This document shows positions 56,277 to 64,000 of a stretch of DNA of 64,000 nucleotides, piece by piece; the first letter of the stretch is position 1, and the number at the start of each line of letters is the position of its first letter. Made by a program: the position numbers and the translations under genes. Under the pieces are notes generated by a model. The model was given only the letters and a program-made list of their open reading frames with translations. It made no database searches and was not told the origin of the DNA. The stretch lies in NCBI RefSeq assembly GCF_023638035.1, contig NZ_JAKRVX010000003.1, positions 186,001 through 250,000 on the forward strand. The letters are read 5' to 3'. The stretch is from Natronocalculus amylovorans (GTDB lineage: Archaea > Halobacteriota > Halobacteria > Halobacteriales > Haloferacaceae).

Positions 56277-56846
56277 ATGATGCTCTCTGCGGAAGACATC
56301 GATCGGTATGTCGAGCAGTATCAGGCGGTTGAACCGCTCTATCCTGTCGAATCGGAGGCGATCGAGACGCTCCCAACTGCGCTTCAGACTGGTGAGTACG
56401 GGTGGAAAGATACCGAGTGGATCGTTCAGTGGTGTTTTCGACGCTATCTCGGCGACTATCCCGATACGGACCGTCGTCGTATAGAGGATGCATTTGCGAC
56501 CGAATCATTTGAGTTGGTCCACACGGCTATTTCGACAGCAGCAGACACAGACGACCTACACACTGCGGCCGATGCACTCACAGCACTTTCCGGTGTTGAT
56601 ATCTATGTAGCATCCGCATTACTGTTCTTTATTTCTCCGGAGCAGTACCTCGTTATCGGCCCGCGAGAGTGGGAGGTTCTCTCCGAATCTGGGTTTCTCG
56701 ATCGGACGTATCCTGCATCGCTGACGATCGATGCGTATCAGGAGTATCTAACTGCCTGTACCCAACTGGCAACCGAAACCGATCGATCGTTTTGGGAGTG
56801 TTACATGGGGCTGTGGCAGTGCTGGAAGAGCGAGGTGGATCACTGA
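56277..56846 (+). CDS. Hypothetical protein with HhH-GPD-like core, 189 aa
   Basis: The segment ALTALSGVDIYVASALLFFISPEQYLVIGPREW resembles the helix-hairpin-helix plus Asp-loop region of DNA glycosylase-like proteins, where the sequence is LPGVG...ASAxL...VID. The catalytic lysine or aspartate is not clearly recognisable. It is therefore placed as a structural relative only. It sits between fdhA and fhs, divergent from fdhA. Function unknown. Confidence 0.6.
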   Translation: MMLSAEDIDRYVEQYQAVEPLYPVESEAIETLPTALQTGEYGWKDTEWIVQWCFRRYLGDYPDTDRRRIEDAFATESFELVHTAISTAADTDDLHTAADALTALSGVDIYVASALLFFISPEQYLVIGPREWEVLSESGFLDRTYPASLTIDAYQEYLTACTQLATETDRSFWECYMGLWQCWKSEVDH

Positions 56847-56920
56847 CCCGCTGATACTCTCACAGTGTGAAAATCTACATCGCAGTTCATTATGTTCTAC
56901 GCCCGACATTCACATATTCT

Positions 56921-58633
56921 ATGACACCACAATCCACTGATTCACCTGTTGAGACGGACTATGAGATTGCACAAAACGCAGCTATCGATCCGATTTGGGA
57001 GATCACTGAACCGTTTGGGCTATCGCAGGCAGACGTAGATCCATACGGCCGATACAAAGCGAAACTCACACCTGAGGCGATCGATCGGATCCAGTCCGAG
57101 ACCGAACCGGACGGAAAGCTTGTGCTTGTGACGGGAATGACACCAACACCAATGGGTGAAGGCAAAACGGTCACCGCGGTTGGACTTGGTCAGGCACTCA
57201 CACAACGTGGCTACAAGGCATCAATTACACTCCGTGAGCCGTCGCTTGGCCCGGTTTTTGGAATCAAAGGAGGCGCTGCAGGTGGTGGCTACTCACAAGT
57301 GCTCCCAATGGAAGACATCAATCTCCATTTTACCGGTGACATGCATGCGCTGACCGCGGCTCACAATCTTATTTCGACGCTCCTTGATAATCATATCCGT
57401 CAGGATACAGAACCGAGAATCGATCGCAAAGCGGTGAGATGGAAACGAGCAATTGATATGAACGATCGGGTGCTCCGAAACACCGTTATCGGCCTTGGTG
57501 AAACCGGTGGGGCGGTTCGAGAGGATGGATTCCTCCTCACTGCAGCCTCTGAGCTGATGGCTGTGCTCTGTTTATCCAAGACACTCTCGGAGCTGAAAGA
57601 TCGTATCAGCCGTATTATTATTGCATACGACGAAGGCAAGAATCCGGTCACCGTCGCAGATATTGGTGCAACTGGACCTGCAACACTACTACTTCGGGAT
57701 GCAATCAAGCCAAACGTAGTACAGTCAATCGAAGGCACACCGGCATTTGTCCACGGTGGCCCGTTTGCAAATATCGCACATGGAACCAATTCGGTGATCG
57801 CAAATGACGTCGCACTGCGCCTTTCGGAGTATGTTATCACTGAGGCTGGCTTTGGGTCCGATCTTGGTGCAGAGAAATTCATGCACATTGTCAGCCATCA
57901 GACAGACGTTACACCTGCCGCAGTTGTGCTTGTTGCCTCGATTCGTGCACTTCGATACCATGGCCAAGAGATGTGGCCCGCAGATCTCGATGCGCTCAAA
58001 GAACCGGATGTTGCAGCCGTTCGAACCGGGCTTAGAAACGTGGATAAACACGTCGAAAACCTCAGAAAGTTCGGAATTCCGGTTGTCATTGCGATCAATC
58101 GGTTTCCGAACGATACAGACGAAGAGATTGAGATGGTCCTCGATCACTGTCGAAACGATCTCAATGTTTCCACTGCGGTCTCGACAGTTCACGAAGACGG
58201 TGGTGCTGGCGGAATTTCGCTTGCAGAGCATGTTGTGTCTGCCGCGTCCCAACCATCCGAACTCACACCGTTGTACGAGCCAGAGGCGTCGATCGAAACA
58301 AAAATTGAGACGATTGCGACTGAGATATACGGTGCCGATTCTGTCACGTATAGCTCGCAAGCAAAAACAGACATCGAGCGGATTGAGTCACTCGATATGG
58401 ATACACCTCCAATCTGTCTCTCAAAGACGTTTCACTCACTTAGCGACGACCCAAGCTTGAAAGGAGTTCCAGAGGGGTGGTCACTAACTGTCTGGGAACT
58501 CTACTACTCTGCCGGTGCTGGATTTGTCGTCGTGCTCACTGGAGACGTGATGACACTTCCTGGTCTCCCCGCAGACCCTGCAGCGACTTCGATGGATATC
58601 GATACAGACGGAGACATATCTGGCTTGTTCTGA
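56921..58633 (+). CDS. fhs: Formate-tetrahydrofolate ligase
   Basis: 570 residues. The P-loop MTPTPMGEGKTVTAVGLG, EPSLGPVFGIKGGAAGGGYS, FTGDMHALTAAHNL and HGGPFANIAHGTNS are standard for the family. It makes 10-formyl-tetrahydrofolate from formate and ATP, linking formate to C1 biosynthesis. Start placed at 56921 (MTPQSTDSPVE), consistent with the family; the frame also opens with a GTG at 56867. Confidence 0.95.
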   Translation: MTPQSTDSPVETDYEIAQNAAIDPIWEITEPFGLSQADVDPYGRYKAKLTPEAIDRIQSETEPDGKLVLVTGMTPTPMGEGKTVTAVGLGQALTQRGYKASITLREPSLGPVFGIKGGAAGGGYSQVLPMEDINLHFTGDMHALTAAHNLISTLLDNHIRQDTEPRIDRKAVRWKRAIDMNDRVLRNTVIGLGETGGAVREDGFLLTAASELMAVLCLSKTLSELKDRISRIIIAYDEGKNPVTVADIGATGPATLLLRDAIKPNVVQSIEGTPAFVHGGPFANIAHGTNSVIANDVALRLSEYVITEAGFGSDLGAEKFMHIVSHQTDVTPAAVVLVASIRALRYHGQEMWPADLDALKEPDVAAVRTGLRNVDKHVENLRKFGIPVVIAINRFPNDTDEEIEMVLDHCRNDLNVSTAVSTVHEDGGAGGISLAEHVVSAASQPSELTPLYEPEASIETKIETIATEIYGADSVTYSSQAKTDIERIESLDMDTPPICLSKTFHSLSDDPSLKGVPEGWSLTVWELYYSAGAGFVVVLTGDVMTLPGLPADPAATSMDIDTDGDISGLF

Positions 58634-58691
58634 ACGATACTCACCGCTTTTGCCACAATCCTCAACAGGGTGAGTACCGAACACATTCGAT

Positions 58692-60476
58692 ATGACCAAC
58701 CGATCGCGTGACCATTTGCTCACGGTCGATCTGTCAACGAAGTCCGTTGAGCGGTGGAAGATTCCCAACAGATGGTGTCGTGAGTATATTGGGGGGAAAG
58801 GTCTGGGTGCGCGATATCTGTATGAGGCGCTCTCCCCTGGGACCGACCCTCTTGGTCCAGCTAACGCGATCGGATTTGTCGTAGGCCCGCTCTCCGGATA
58901 TCTCCCCGGCCAGTCCCGATTTGCGGTGATTACAAAATCACCGCTGACTGGCGCATTTCTTGACTCCTACAGCGGTGGCTCGTTTGCCGATCGCCTCGCA
59001 GGCTCACTGGACGATTGTTTGGGTATGTTCGTTACCGGACAAGCCGATCATCCGGTTCAAATCGCTGTTTCCGGTGGGACTGCGACAATTGAGCCAGCGG
59101 AGACGTGGGGGATGGACACGGCCAACACAGATTCGAACGCACCGGCCGCGGCTACCGCCTGTATTGGCCCTGCGGGCGAAAATCAGGTCATGTATGCGAC
59201 GATTGCAGCTGATGGAGGTGACCATCACGCTGGACGAGGTGGTGCTGGCGCGGTAATGGGGAGCAAACAGCTGAAAGCAGTACTCGCACTCGATGGGCCG
59301 CCGGAGATACCACCAAACGTTGCACCACTCAAAGAAGCGCTGCTGGAGACGTACGAATCTCACGACACTGGCACATGGCACGCTTCGGGAGGCACAATGG
59401 AGAGCATTGATTTTGCCAATACCGTTGGTCATCTTGCAACAGAAGGCTGGCAACGCGATCGGTTCACTGAGGTTTCTGACCTTGGCATTGCGGCTGTACA
59501 GCGCGCCGCGAGCAAGCGTGAACAAACAGAGACGGAAACAGAACTCCCCGGTGACTTCTATTTCGAAACCGATGACGGACGCGTCGTGCTGCGCGGTGCT
59601 GCACCGATGACGCTTGGTGCAGGGCTTGGCATCTATGATTTGGAGGCAGTCACAGCACTTGGAGAGCAGTGCGATCTGCTCGGAGTTGACGTCATAGACA
59701 CCGGAAATGCGGTCGCATGGGCAATTCGCGCAGCGGAGGAGGGTGTGATAGAGACAGACCTCTCATTTGGGGATGCAACGGGTGCAAGCGAACTCATCGA
59801 CGCCATTGCAACGCGCGATCGATCACCGAATCCACATTGGCCCGAGAAGCTTCCAACAACGCTTGCAGACGGAATCGACGCCGCAGCAAACGCGTACGGT
59901 GGCAACGACCTGATCCCAACGGTAAAATCGATGGCGCTCCCCTCGTACGACCCTCGTGGGGCCGCGGGGATGGCACTCGCGTACGCGACAAGCGATCGCG
60001 GTGCCTGCCACAGACGCGCTCGCCCAATCGAGACAGAGGCACTCGCGGCTGAGACATGGTCTGTTGCAAAAACCATCGAATTTGTGATTGGTGCACAAAC
60101 AGTTCGATCAGTGCTTTGGAGTCTTGTCATTGATGATTTCGTTGGCGAAGCGTTATGGGAAACACTGGGAAGTGACTGGCTCTCTGCGATCGGGTATGAC
60201 TACACGCAGCCGGATCTCTTGGAAGTTGGCGAGCGAATTTGGACACTCGTCAGACTGTTCAACGCTCGCGAAGGGTTTGATCGGGCGGACGATCGGCTCC
60301 CACCAATACTGACATCACCTGCGAACGATGCCACTCCCGAGCGGATTGTCGATCCAGAACGCTTCGGGTTGCTACTTGATGGATACTATGCTGCGCGCGG
60401 ATGGGATGCAGACGGGATCCCCACCGCGGACACAATTGCTCGACTTAACCTTTCAGACGTCATTGCGTCCATGTGA
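58692..60476 (+). CDS. Aldehyde ferredoxin oxidoreductase homologue lacking Fe-S cysteines
   Basis: 594 residues of the AOR family. The tungstopterin-binding N-terminal domain (GGKGLGARYLYEAL, GRGGAGAVMGSKQLKAV) and the GVDVIDTGNAVAWA region are recognisable. The CxxCxxxC cluster motif expected between about residues 270 and 310 is absent; the sequence there is QRAASKREQTETETELPGDF. The late ligand reads SLVIDDF where a Cys is usual. It may be an enzyme without the [4Fe-4S] cluster or a non-redox paralogue. It follows fhs. Confidence 0.82.
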   Translation: MTNRSRDHLLTVDLSTKSVERWKIPNRWCREYIGGKGLGARYLYEALSPGTDPLGPANAIGFVVGPLSGYLPGQSRFAVITKSPLTGAFLDSYSGGSFADRLAGSLDDCLGMFVTGQADHPVQIAVSGGTATIEPAETWGMDTANTDSNAPAAATACIGPAGENQVMYATIAADGGDHHAGRGGAGAVMGSKQLKAVLALDGPPEIPPNVAPLKEALLETYESHDTGTWHASGGTMESIDFANTVGHLATEGWQRDRFTEVSDLGIAAVQRAASKREQTETETELPGDFYFETDDGRVVLRGAAPMTLGAGLGIYDLEAVTALGEQCDLLGVDVIDTGNAVAWAIRAAEEGVIETDLSFGDATGASELIDAIATRDRSPNPHWPEKLPTTLADGIDAAANAYGGNDLIPTVKSMALPSYDPRGAAGMALAYATSDRGACHRRARPIETEALAAETWSVAKTIEFVIGAQTVRSVLWSLVIDDFVGEALWETLGSDWLSAIGYDYTQPDLLEVGERIWTLVRLFNAREGFDRADDRLPPILTSPANDATPERIVDPERFGLLLDGYYAARGWDADGIPTADTIARLNLSDVIASM

Positions 60477-60516
60477 GAGACGTAATCCATTTTGCACCCA
60501 GCGCCCTACCTTATGT

Positions 60517-61803
60517 ATGGACCTCCATCCGGGTACCTCACGCAGGTCGTTTCTCAAAGCGGCAGTTGCCGTTGGTGGCGCATCCGCACTAGCTGCGTGT
60601 CTCGATCGGTTTGAGGATGATGAACCAATCCCAACTGGAACGGACGATACGTCTTCGCTACCGGCTGGCCAACACGAGTGGAACCAGTCACTTGACCGAG
60701 ACGAACATGATAATCTTATCCTCCCAAAACATCATGTCTTTTTATATCTCGACCTTGCTAATGGCGGTGAGCCAACTGCTTCAGACCGCGAGTCAGTTGA
60801 GACCGCGCTCCAGACAATCGAGCAAGCGTACGAATGGAGTCATCGAGGAGCCGTATTCGAACTCGCATACTCGCCCTCGTACTTTGATCGGTTCTCGGAG
60901 TCGCTTGATGAGACGATCGATCTCCCGATGCCAACGGCGATTGGATCGCTTGAAAACCCGACGTTGGACACGCAAGACGCGCTCTTACACATTGCATCTG
61001 ATCGACCGGATGCACTGTTGGCGATCGAGGAGGCGATGTTCGGTGACGAATCAGAAATGAACGGAGTCGAGATAACCGAACGGCTCAATTCAGTCTTTTC
61101 GGTTGATAATCGCCGATCCGGGTTTATTGGCCCGGGGTTACCAGCCGAACGCCAAGATATCAGTGGTATCCCAGATGACCGGCCTGTACCGGAGGAATCA
61201 CCGCTATTTATGGGGTTCAAGGCTGGGTTTACTGGCAATCAAGCAACCGAGGAATCGGTGACGATTGCTGCGGGCCCGTTTGCTGGTGGGACGACAAAAC
61301 ACGTTTCAACGGTTCGACAGGAGCTCGATAAATGGTATACTGAGAACAGTTTTGACGATATGGTTGCGTTGATGTTCAGCCCTGAGCTTGCCAGTCGGGG
61401 CACTGTCGAAGGAGTTGGTAATAATCTCGGCGATCACAGCGGTGTAACCGAGGAAATATACGAAAACGTTCGCGAGCACGCGGAACAATACCGACGTGTT
61501 GGGCACGCTGAAAAAGCAGCCAGAGCAAACAGAGATGATGACGGAAACCCGCTCTTGCTTCGTCGGCACGTGGAGTCTACTGATGGAAGCGTTGCAAGCC
61601 TGCATTTTCCAACCTACCAACTCCAGATTTCGGACTTCATTGCCGTCCGCGAGGCGATGAACGGCTCCGATCTGACTGACACCCCTTCGATCCAAAACCG
61701 TGTTAACAACGGTATTTTACGATACCTGTTTACCCAACACCGTGGAAACTTCCTATTGCCGCCACGATCGCTTCGATCGCTTCCGACTCCCACCGGTGAA
61801 TAG
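60517..61803 (+). CDS. Tat-exported Dyp-type-peroxidase-like lipoprotein
   Basis: 428 residues. SRRSFLKAAVAVGGASALAAC is a twin-arginine signal ending in a lipobox Cys. The body has the Dyp-like order: MGFKAGFTGNQ in the place of the GxxDG motif, VTIAAGPFAGGTTKHVST, a histidine helix VGHAEKAARAN that could supply the proximal haem ligand, and LLLRRHVES. The catalytic Asp of the distal GxxDG is missing. Start at 60517 fits the signal; a longer upstream frame overlaps the AOR gene. Confidence 0.65.
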   Translation: MDLHPGTSRRSFLKAAVAVGGASALAACLDRFEDDEPIPTGTDDTSSLPAGQHEWNQSLDRDEHDNLILPKHHVFLYLDLANGGEPTASDRESVETALQTIEQAYEWSHRGAVFELAYSPSYFDRFSESLDETIDLPMPTAIGSLENPTLDTQDALLHIASDRPDALLAIEEAMFGDESEMNGVEITERLNSVFSVDNRRSGFIGPGLPAERQDISGIPDDRPVPEESPLFMGFKAGFTGNQATEESVTIAAGPFAGGTTKHVSTVRQELDKWYTENSFDDMVALMFSPELASRGTVEGVGNNLGDHSGVTEEIYENVREHAEQYRRVGHAEKAARANRDDDGNPLLLRRHVESTDGSVASLHFPTYQLQISDFIAVREAMNGSDLTDTPSIQNRVNNGILRYLFTQHRGNFLLPPRSLRSLPTPTGE

Positions 61804-61814
61804 TACAGTCACGG

Positions 61815-63059
61815 TTACTCAGTGTATGTCAACGCGACTGTGACACCATCTGCATACATGACGTATACGTCAAAAACACCATCATCACTCGTGTCTAACA
61901 GTGTTGGACTTGCATAGATACGCACATCTTTCTCTCTCTCATATGTGGCCATCACCGAACCGTCGCTTGGATTAATCACAACCACCTGATTTGTATGGGT
62001 CGTCACGATCAGTTCTGTCTCCCCATCACCAGTCACATCCGCCGCCGCTGCTGGTGGAACCACTTGTACCGGGTTTTCAGTGAGCTGTTGTCTCCATTTT
62101 GTCTCTTGTGTTTCGCTATCGATCGCAGCGATACCGCCACCACGCGTGGTAACAAATAGTTCAGAGACACCGTCACCAGTGCCATCAAATACAGGGCCAA
62201 CATTTGCAGCGCTGCCAACAGAATGATTCCATACCGTGTCACCAGTCTGTGCCGACACTGCCGTCACAGAGCCATCTGATTGACCCAACACGATCGTCGC
62301 TGCGCTATTTGCCGGTGTAGACATTGTTGTCATGCTATACACAGGAGTCTCATGTTGGCGTTCCCAAATACGTTCACCCGACGAATTGAGCAGGACCATT
62401 GACCCACGGATTGTCGTTGCAAGAATGTTGGATTCGCCATCACCAGTGAGGTCAGACACGATCGGATCTGCCTGCATGTATCCGTCGATCGTATATTGCC
62501 ACTGTCTCTCACCATCAATTGAGTAGAGATAGAGCGAGCCAGTGCCATCTGCAAGAAGCAGCTCCGGCTCATTGCCAGTAATGGTTGCTTTGATTGGTGC
62601 TGCGTATCCGTAGCTATCGATCGGGTAGCGTTGCTTCGCCGCGCCTGTCTCTGGATCGTATGCGACGACTGCGTTCTCCGTTGAGCCGGCAAGCACACGC
62701 GTGTCTCCATCTACGCGTTCAACACTGACATCGGAGATCCCGTGGATCGTACAGACTTGTGGATCAATGCCTGCTTCCCATTCCGTCGTCCCATCCGAAG
62801 CAGAGACTGCAACTAACCGACACTCGGCACTGTCTTCGGCACCACTTACAGGGAGAAACACCCGTTCACCATCAGTTGCCGGTGTATGATGGTTTCCAGC
62901 AAGCGACACTGCGGTATCTGAGTGCCACTGTTCGGTGAGTTCGCCGTGTTGTCCATCTGGGACACCCGCCAGCGCTCCAACCGTACCAATCAGTAGGCAT
63001 GCGACGCTGACGCCAATGACAACTGCAATTGGCTGAACGGTCCGGTTCTGTCGTGTCAC
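61815..63059 (-). CDS. PQQ-like beta-propeller protein
   Basis: 414 residues, GTG start adjacent to the stop of the upstream dsbA-like gene. One N-terminal hydrophobic segment (AVVIGVSVACLLIGTVGALAG) is a signal or anchor. At least six PQQ/BamB-type blades follow, with DGTTEWEAG, DGERQWQYTIDG, SGERIWERQ, TGDTVWNHS and ETKWRQQ motifs, mixed with FG-GAP-like DxTGDGExE loops. Likely extracytoplasmic; ligand unknown. Confidence 0.83.
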   Translation of the reverse strand: MTRQNRTVQPIAVVIGVSVACLLIGTVGALAGVPDGQHGELTEQWHSDTAVSLAGNHHTPATDGERVFLPVSGAEDSAECRLVAVSASDGTTEWEAGIDPQVCTIHGISDVSVERVDGDTRVLAGSTENAVVAYDPETGAAKQRYPIDSYGYAAPIKATITGNEPELLLADGTGSLYLYSIDGERQWQYTIDGYMQADPIVSDLTGDGESNILATTIRGSMVLLNSSGERIWERQHETPVYSMTTMSTPANSAATIVLGQSDGSVTAVSAQTGDTVWNHSVGSAANVGPVFDGTGDGVSELFVTTRGGGIAAIDSETQETKWRQQLTENPVQVVPPAAAADVTGDGETELIVTTHTNQVVVINPSDGSVMATYEREKDVRIYASPTLLDTSDDGVFDVYVMYADGVTVALTYTE

Positions 63060-63719
63060 TTACTCAAGCGCCGCCTCAATCGCATCAGACACCGGCCCGT
63101 ACGAGTCTCCTGGTGAATCATATGCGACGATCGACCCATCAACAACGATTCCTGGTGTTCCTTCAATACCGGTCGAAAGCCCATGCTCTTTTTCGGCATC
63201 TGAGACATCGCGATACGACTGGTGGCTGCCCGCAGCGAGTGCGGTACATGGATCTGCACCAACGCCATCTGCAAGGTCTCCAACGAGTTGCCAACTGTAG
63301 TCTCCAAAGTCTTCGTATACTGCTTTCGAGAATGAAAAGAAGGCTTCGTCGTCTACCGTATCTTGGACGCTTCTTGCGGCACTTGCAATCTGGTATGACC
63401 AATCATCGCTTACCGGGATTGGGAGATCGTAGTGCTCAATTCGAAGCTGCCCGGAATCAACATAGTCAGCTTCGATCTCCGAAAACACATTCGTTGCAAA
63501 CGCGGCACAGCCACCGCAGCCGTAATCTTCGAACAGTTGCAGCGTCACCGGTGCATCCTCGTCACCGATTGCTGGTGGATCGAGCGATGAAACCGAATCC
63601 GGCTCTTCAAGATCACAGTCATAACTTGTCTCCACCTCATCGCCACCGAGACAGCCTGCTAGCCCGATCGCCGCTCCTGCACCAACAGCTGTGAGGACCG
63701 ATCGGCGCGTTGGATTCAT
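63060..63719 (-). CDS. DsbA-family thioredoxin-fold lipoprotein
   Basis: 219 residues. Tat signal NPTRRSVLTAVGAGAAIG with lipobox LAGC, so it should be exported and lipid-anchored. The thioredoxin fold begins with PVTLQLFEDYGCGGCAAFAT, holding the CGGC active site, and has the cis-proline loop GIEGTPGIVVDG. It probably acts in disulfide exchange of exported proteins. It directly precedes the beta-propeller gene (TAA then GTG with no gap), suggesting shared action at the cell surface. Start chosen at 63719 by the signal. Confidence 0.88.
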   Translation of the reverse strand: MNPTRRSVLTAVGAGAAIGLAGCLGGDEVETSYDCDLEEPDSVSSLDPPAIGDEDAPVTLQLFEDYGCGGCAAFATNVFSEIEADYVDSGQLRIEHYDLPIPVSDDWSYQIASAARSVQDTVDDEAFFSFSKAVYEDFGDYSWQLVGDLADGVGADPCTALAAGSHQSYRDVSDAEKEHGLSTGIEGTPGIVVDGSIVAYDSPGDSYGPVSDAIEAALE

Positions 63720-63813
63720 GTCGAAATATATGGGACGTGCGGTATTTATCAGCATTGCTGCAGACATATTCGTGAGCGACAGTTCTTTGATACGTCACAA
63801 CATACCAGTTATT

Positions 63814-64000
63814 ATGCCGACAGTAGAGTTTCGTGGCCAGTCGATCGAGTGTAAAGAAGGTGCTGTTCTCCGTGACGTGCTTAAAAAAGCAGGTCTTTCG
63901 GTTTATAATGGAAAAGCAAAGCGGCTCAACTGTCACGGGATGGGTAGTTGCGGAACCTGTGCGGTTCGTGTTGATGGAGAGGTAAGTGATAAAACCCGTC
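63814..64000 (+). CDS. [2Fe-2S] ferredoxin, 5' part only
   Basis: ATG at 63814; the gene is cut off by the window end. MPTVEFRGQSIECKEGAVLR starts a plant-type ferredoxin fold. CHGMGSCGTCAVRV supplies three of the four cluster cysteines (C-x5-C-x2-C). The fourth lies beyond the window. Divergent from the dsbA-like gene. Confidence 0.85.
   Translation, partial: MPTVEFRGQSIECKEGAVLRDVLKKAGLSVYNGKAKRLNCHGMGSCGTCAVRVDGEVSDKTR

Overview
The window is chromosomal DNA of an extremely halophilic archaeon (class Halobacteria). The proteins are acidic, twin-arginine lipoproteins are common, and several starts look leaderless, with a TATA-like element 25-30 bases upstream. The archaeal-only or haloarchaeal families include TFS, NAC, NOP5/fibrillarin, SDO1, HTH_10, HalOD1, a HEWD protein and PaaABCD. 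By eye G+C is near 50 percent, low for the class. The hexamer CGATCG is strikingly frequent. I cannot fix the genus. I saw no rRNA, tRNA, CRISPR array or intact insertion sequence.

Layout. 0-8.7 kb holds housekeeping genes (TFS, TrmI, NAC), a creatininase-family amidohydrolase, a poly-glutamate lipoprotein, and methylmalonyl-CoA mutase, epimerase and a hydroxyacyl-CoA dehydrogenase. 8.8-11.4 kb is a sugar-phosphate block: archaeal class I aldolase, fructose bisphosphatase and a sugar dehydrogenase of the Azf type. 11.4-16.7 kb carries phenylacetyl-CoA epoxygenase genes paaABCD, with the PaaD zinc ribbon on a separate small gene, a divergent HTH_10 regulator and two rhodaneses. 16.7-28.2 kb contains NOP5-fibrillarin, a non-canonical NRAMP-type transporter behind a perfect palindrome, gamma-glutamylcysteine ligase, CoaD, an amidohydrolase, CutA, several tiny zinc proteins and phosphoglycolate phosphatase.

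28.3-48.4 kb is a C3 (glycerol and dihydroxyacetone) catabolic region. dhaKLM faces ptsH-ptsI, which supply phosphoryl groups for dihydroxyacetone kinase. glpK and a neighbouring multi-span membrane protein diverge from glpABC. A second, shorter GlpA-like protein lies downstream next to an FG-GAP/ASPIC protein. Between the PTS genes and glpK sit an Orc1/Cdc6-like ATPase and the most unusual gene of the window. This gene encodes an 898-residue chemotaxis-type transducer with a UgpB-like solute-binding domain fused to its C-terminal, apparently cytoplasmic, end. Together they suggest uptake and oxidation of C3 compounds coupled to a sensor that may read an intracellular C3 metabolite.

48.4-64 kb holds SDO1, FUN14, HflX, a decayed mgtE, a CobW-type metallochaperone, formate dehydrogenase and formate-tetrahydrofolate ligase (a formate/C1 pair), an aldehyde ferredoxin oxidoreductase homologue without the iron-sulfur cysteines, a Tat-exported Dyp-peroxidase-like protein, a beta-propeller protein, a DsbA-like lipoprotein and a ferredoxin cut by the window end. 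Two genes are visibly broken: a HalOD1 protein (44.1-44.4 kb) and the mgtE remnant (51.9-52.3 kb).
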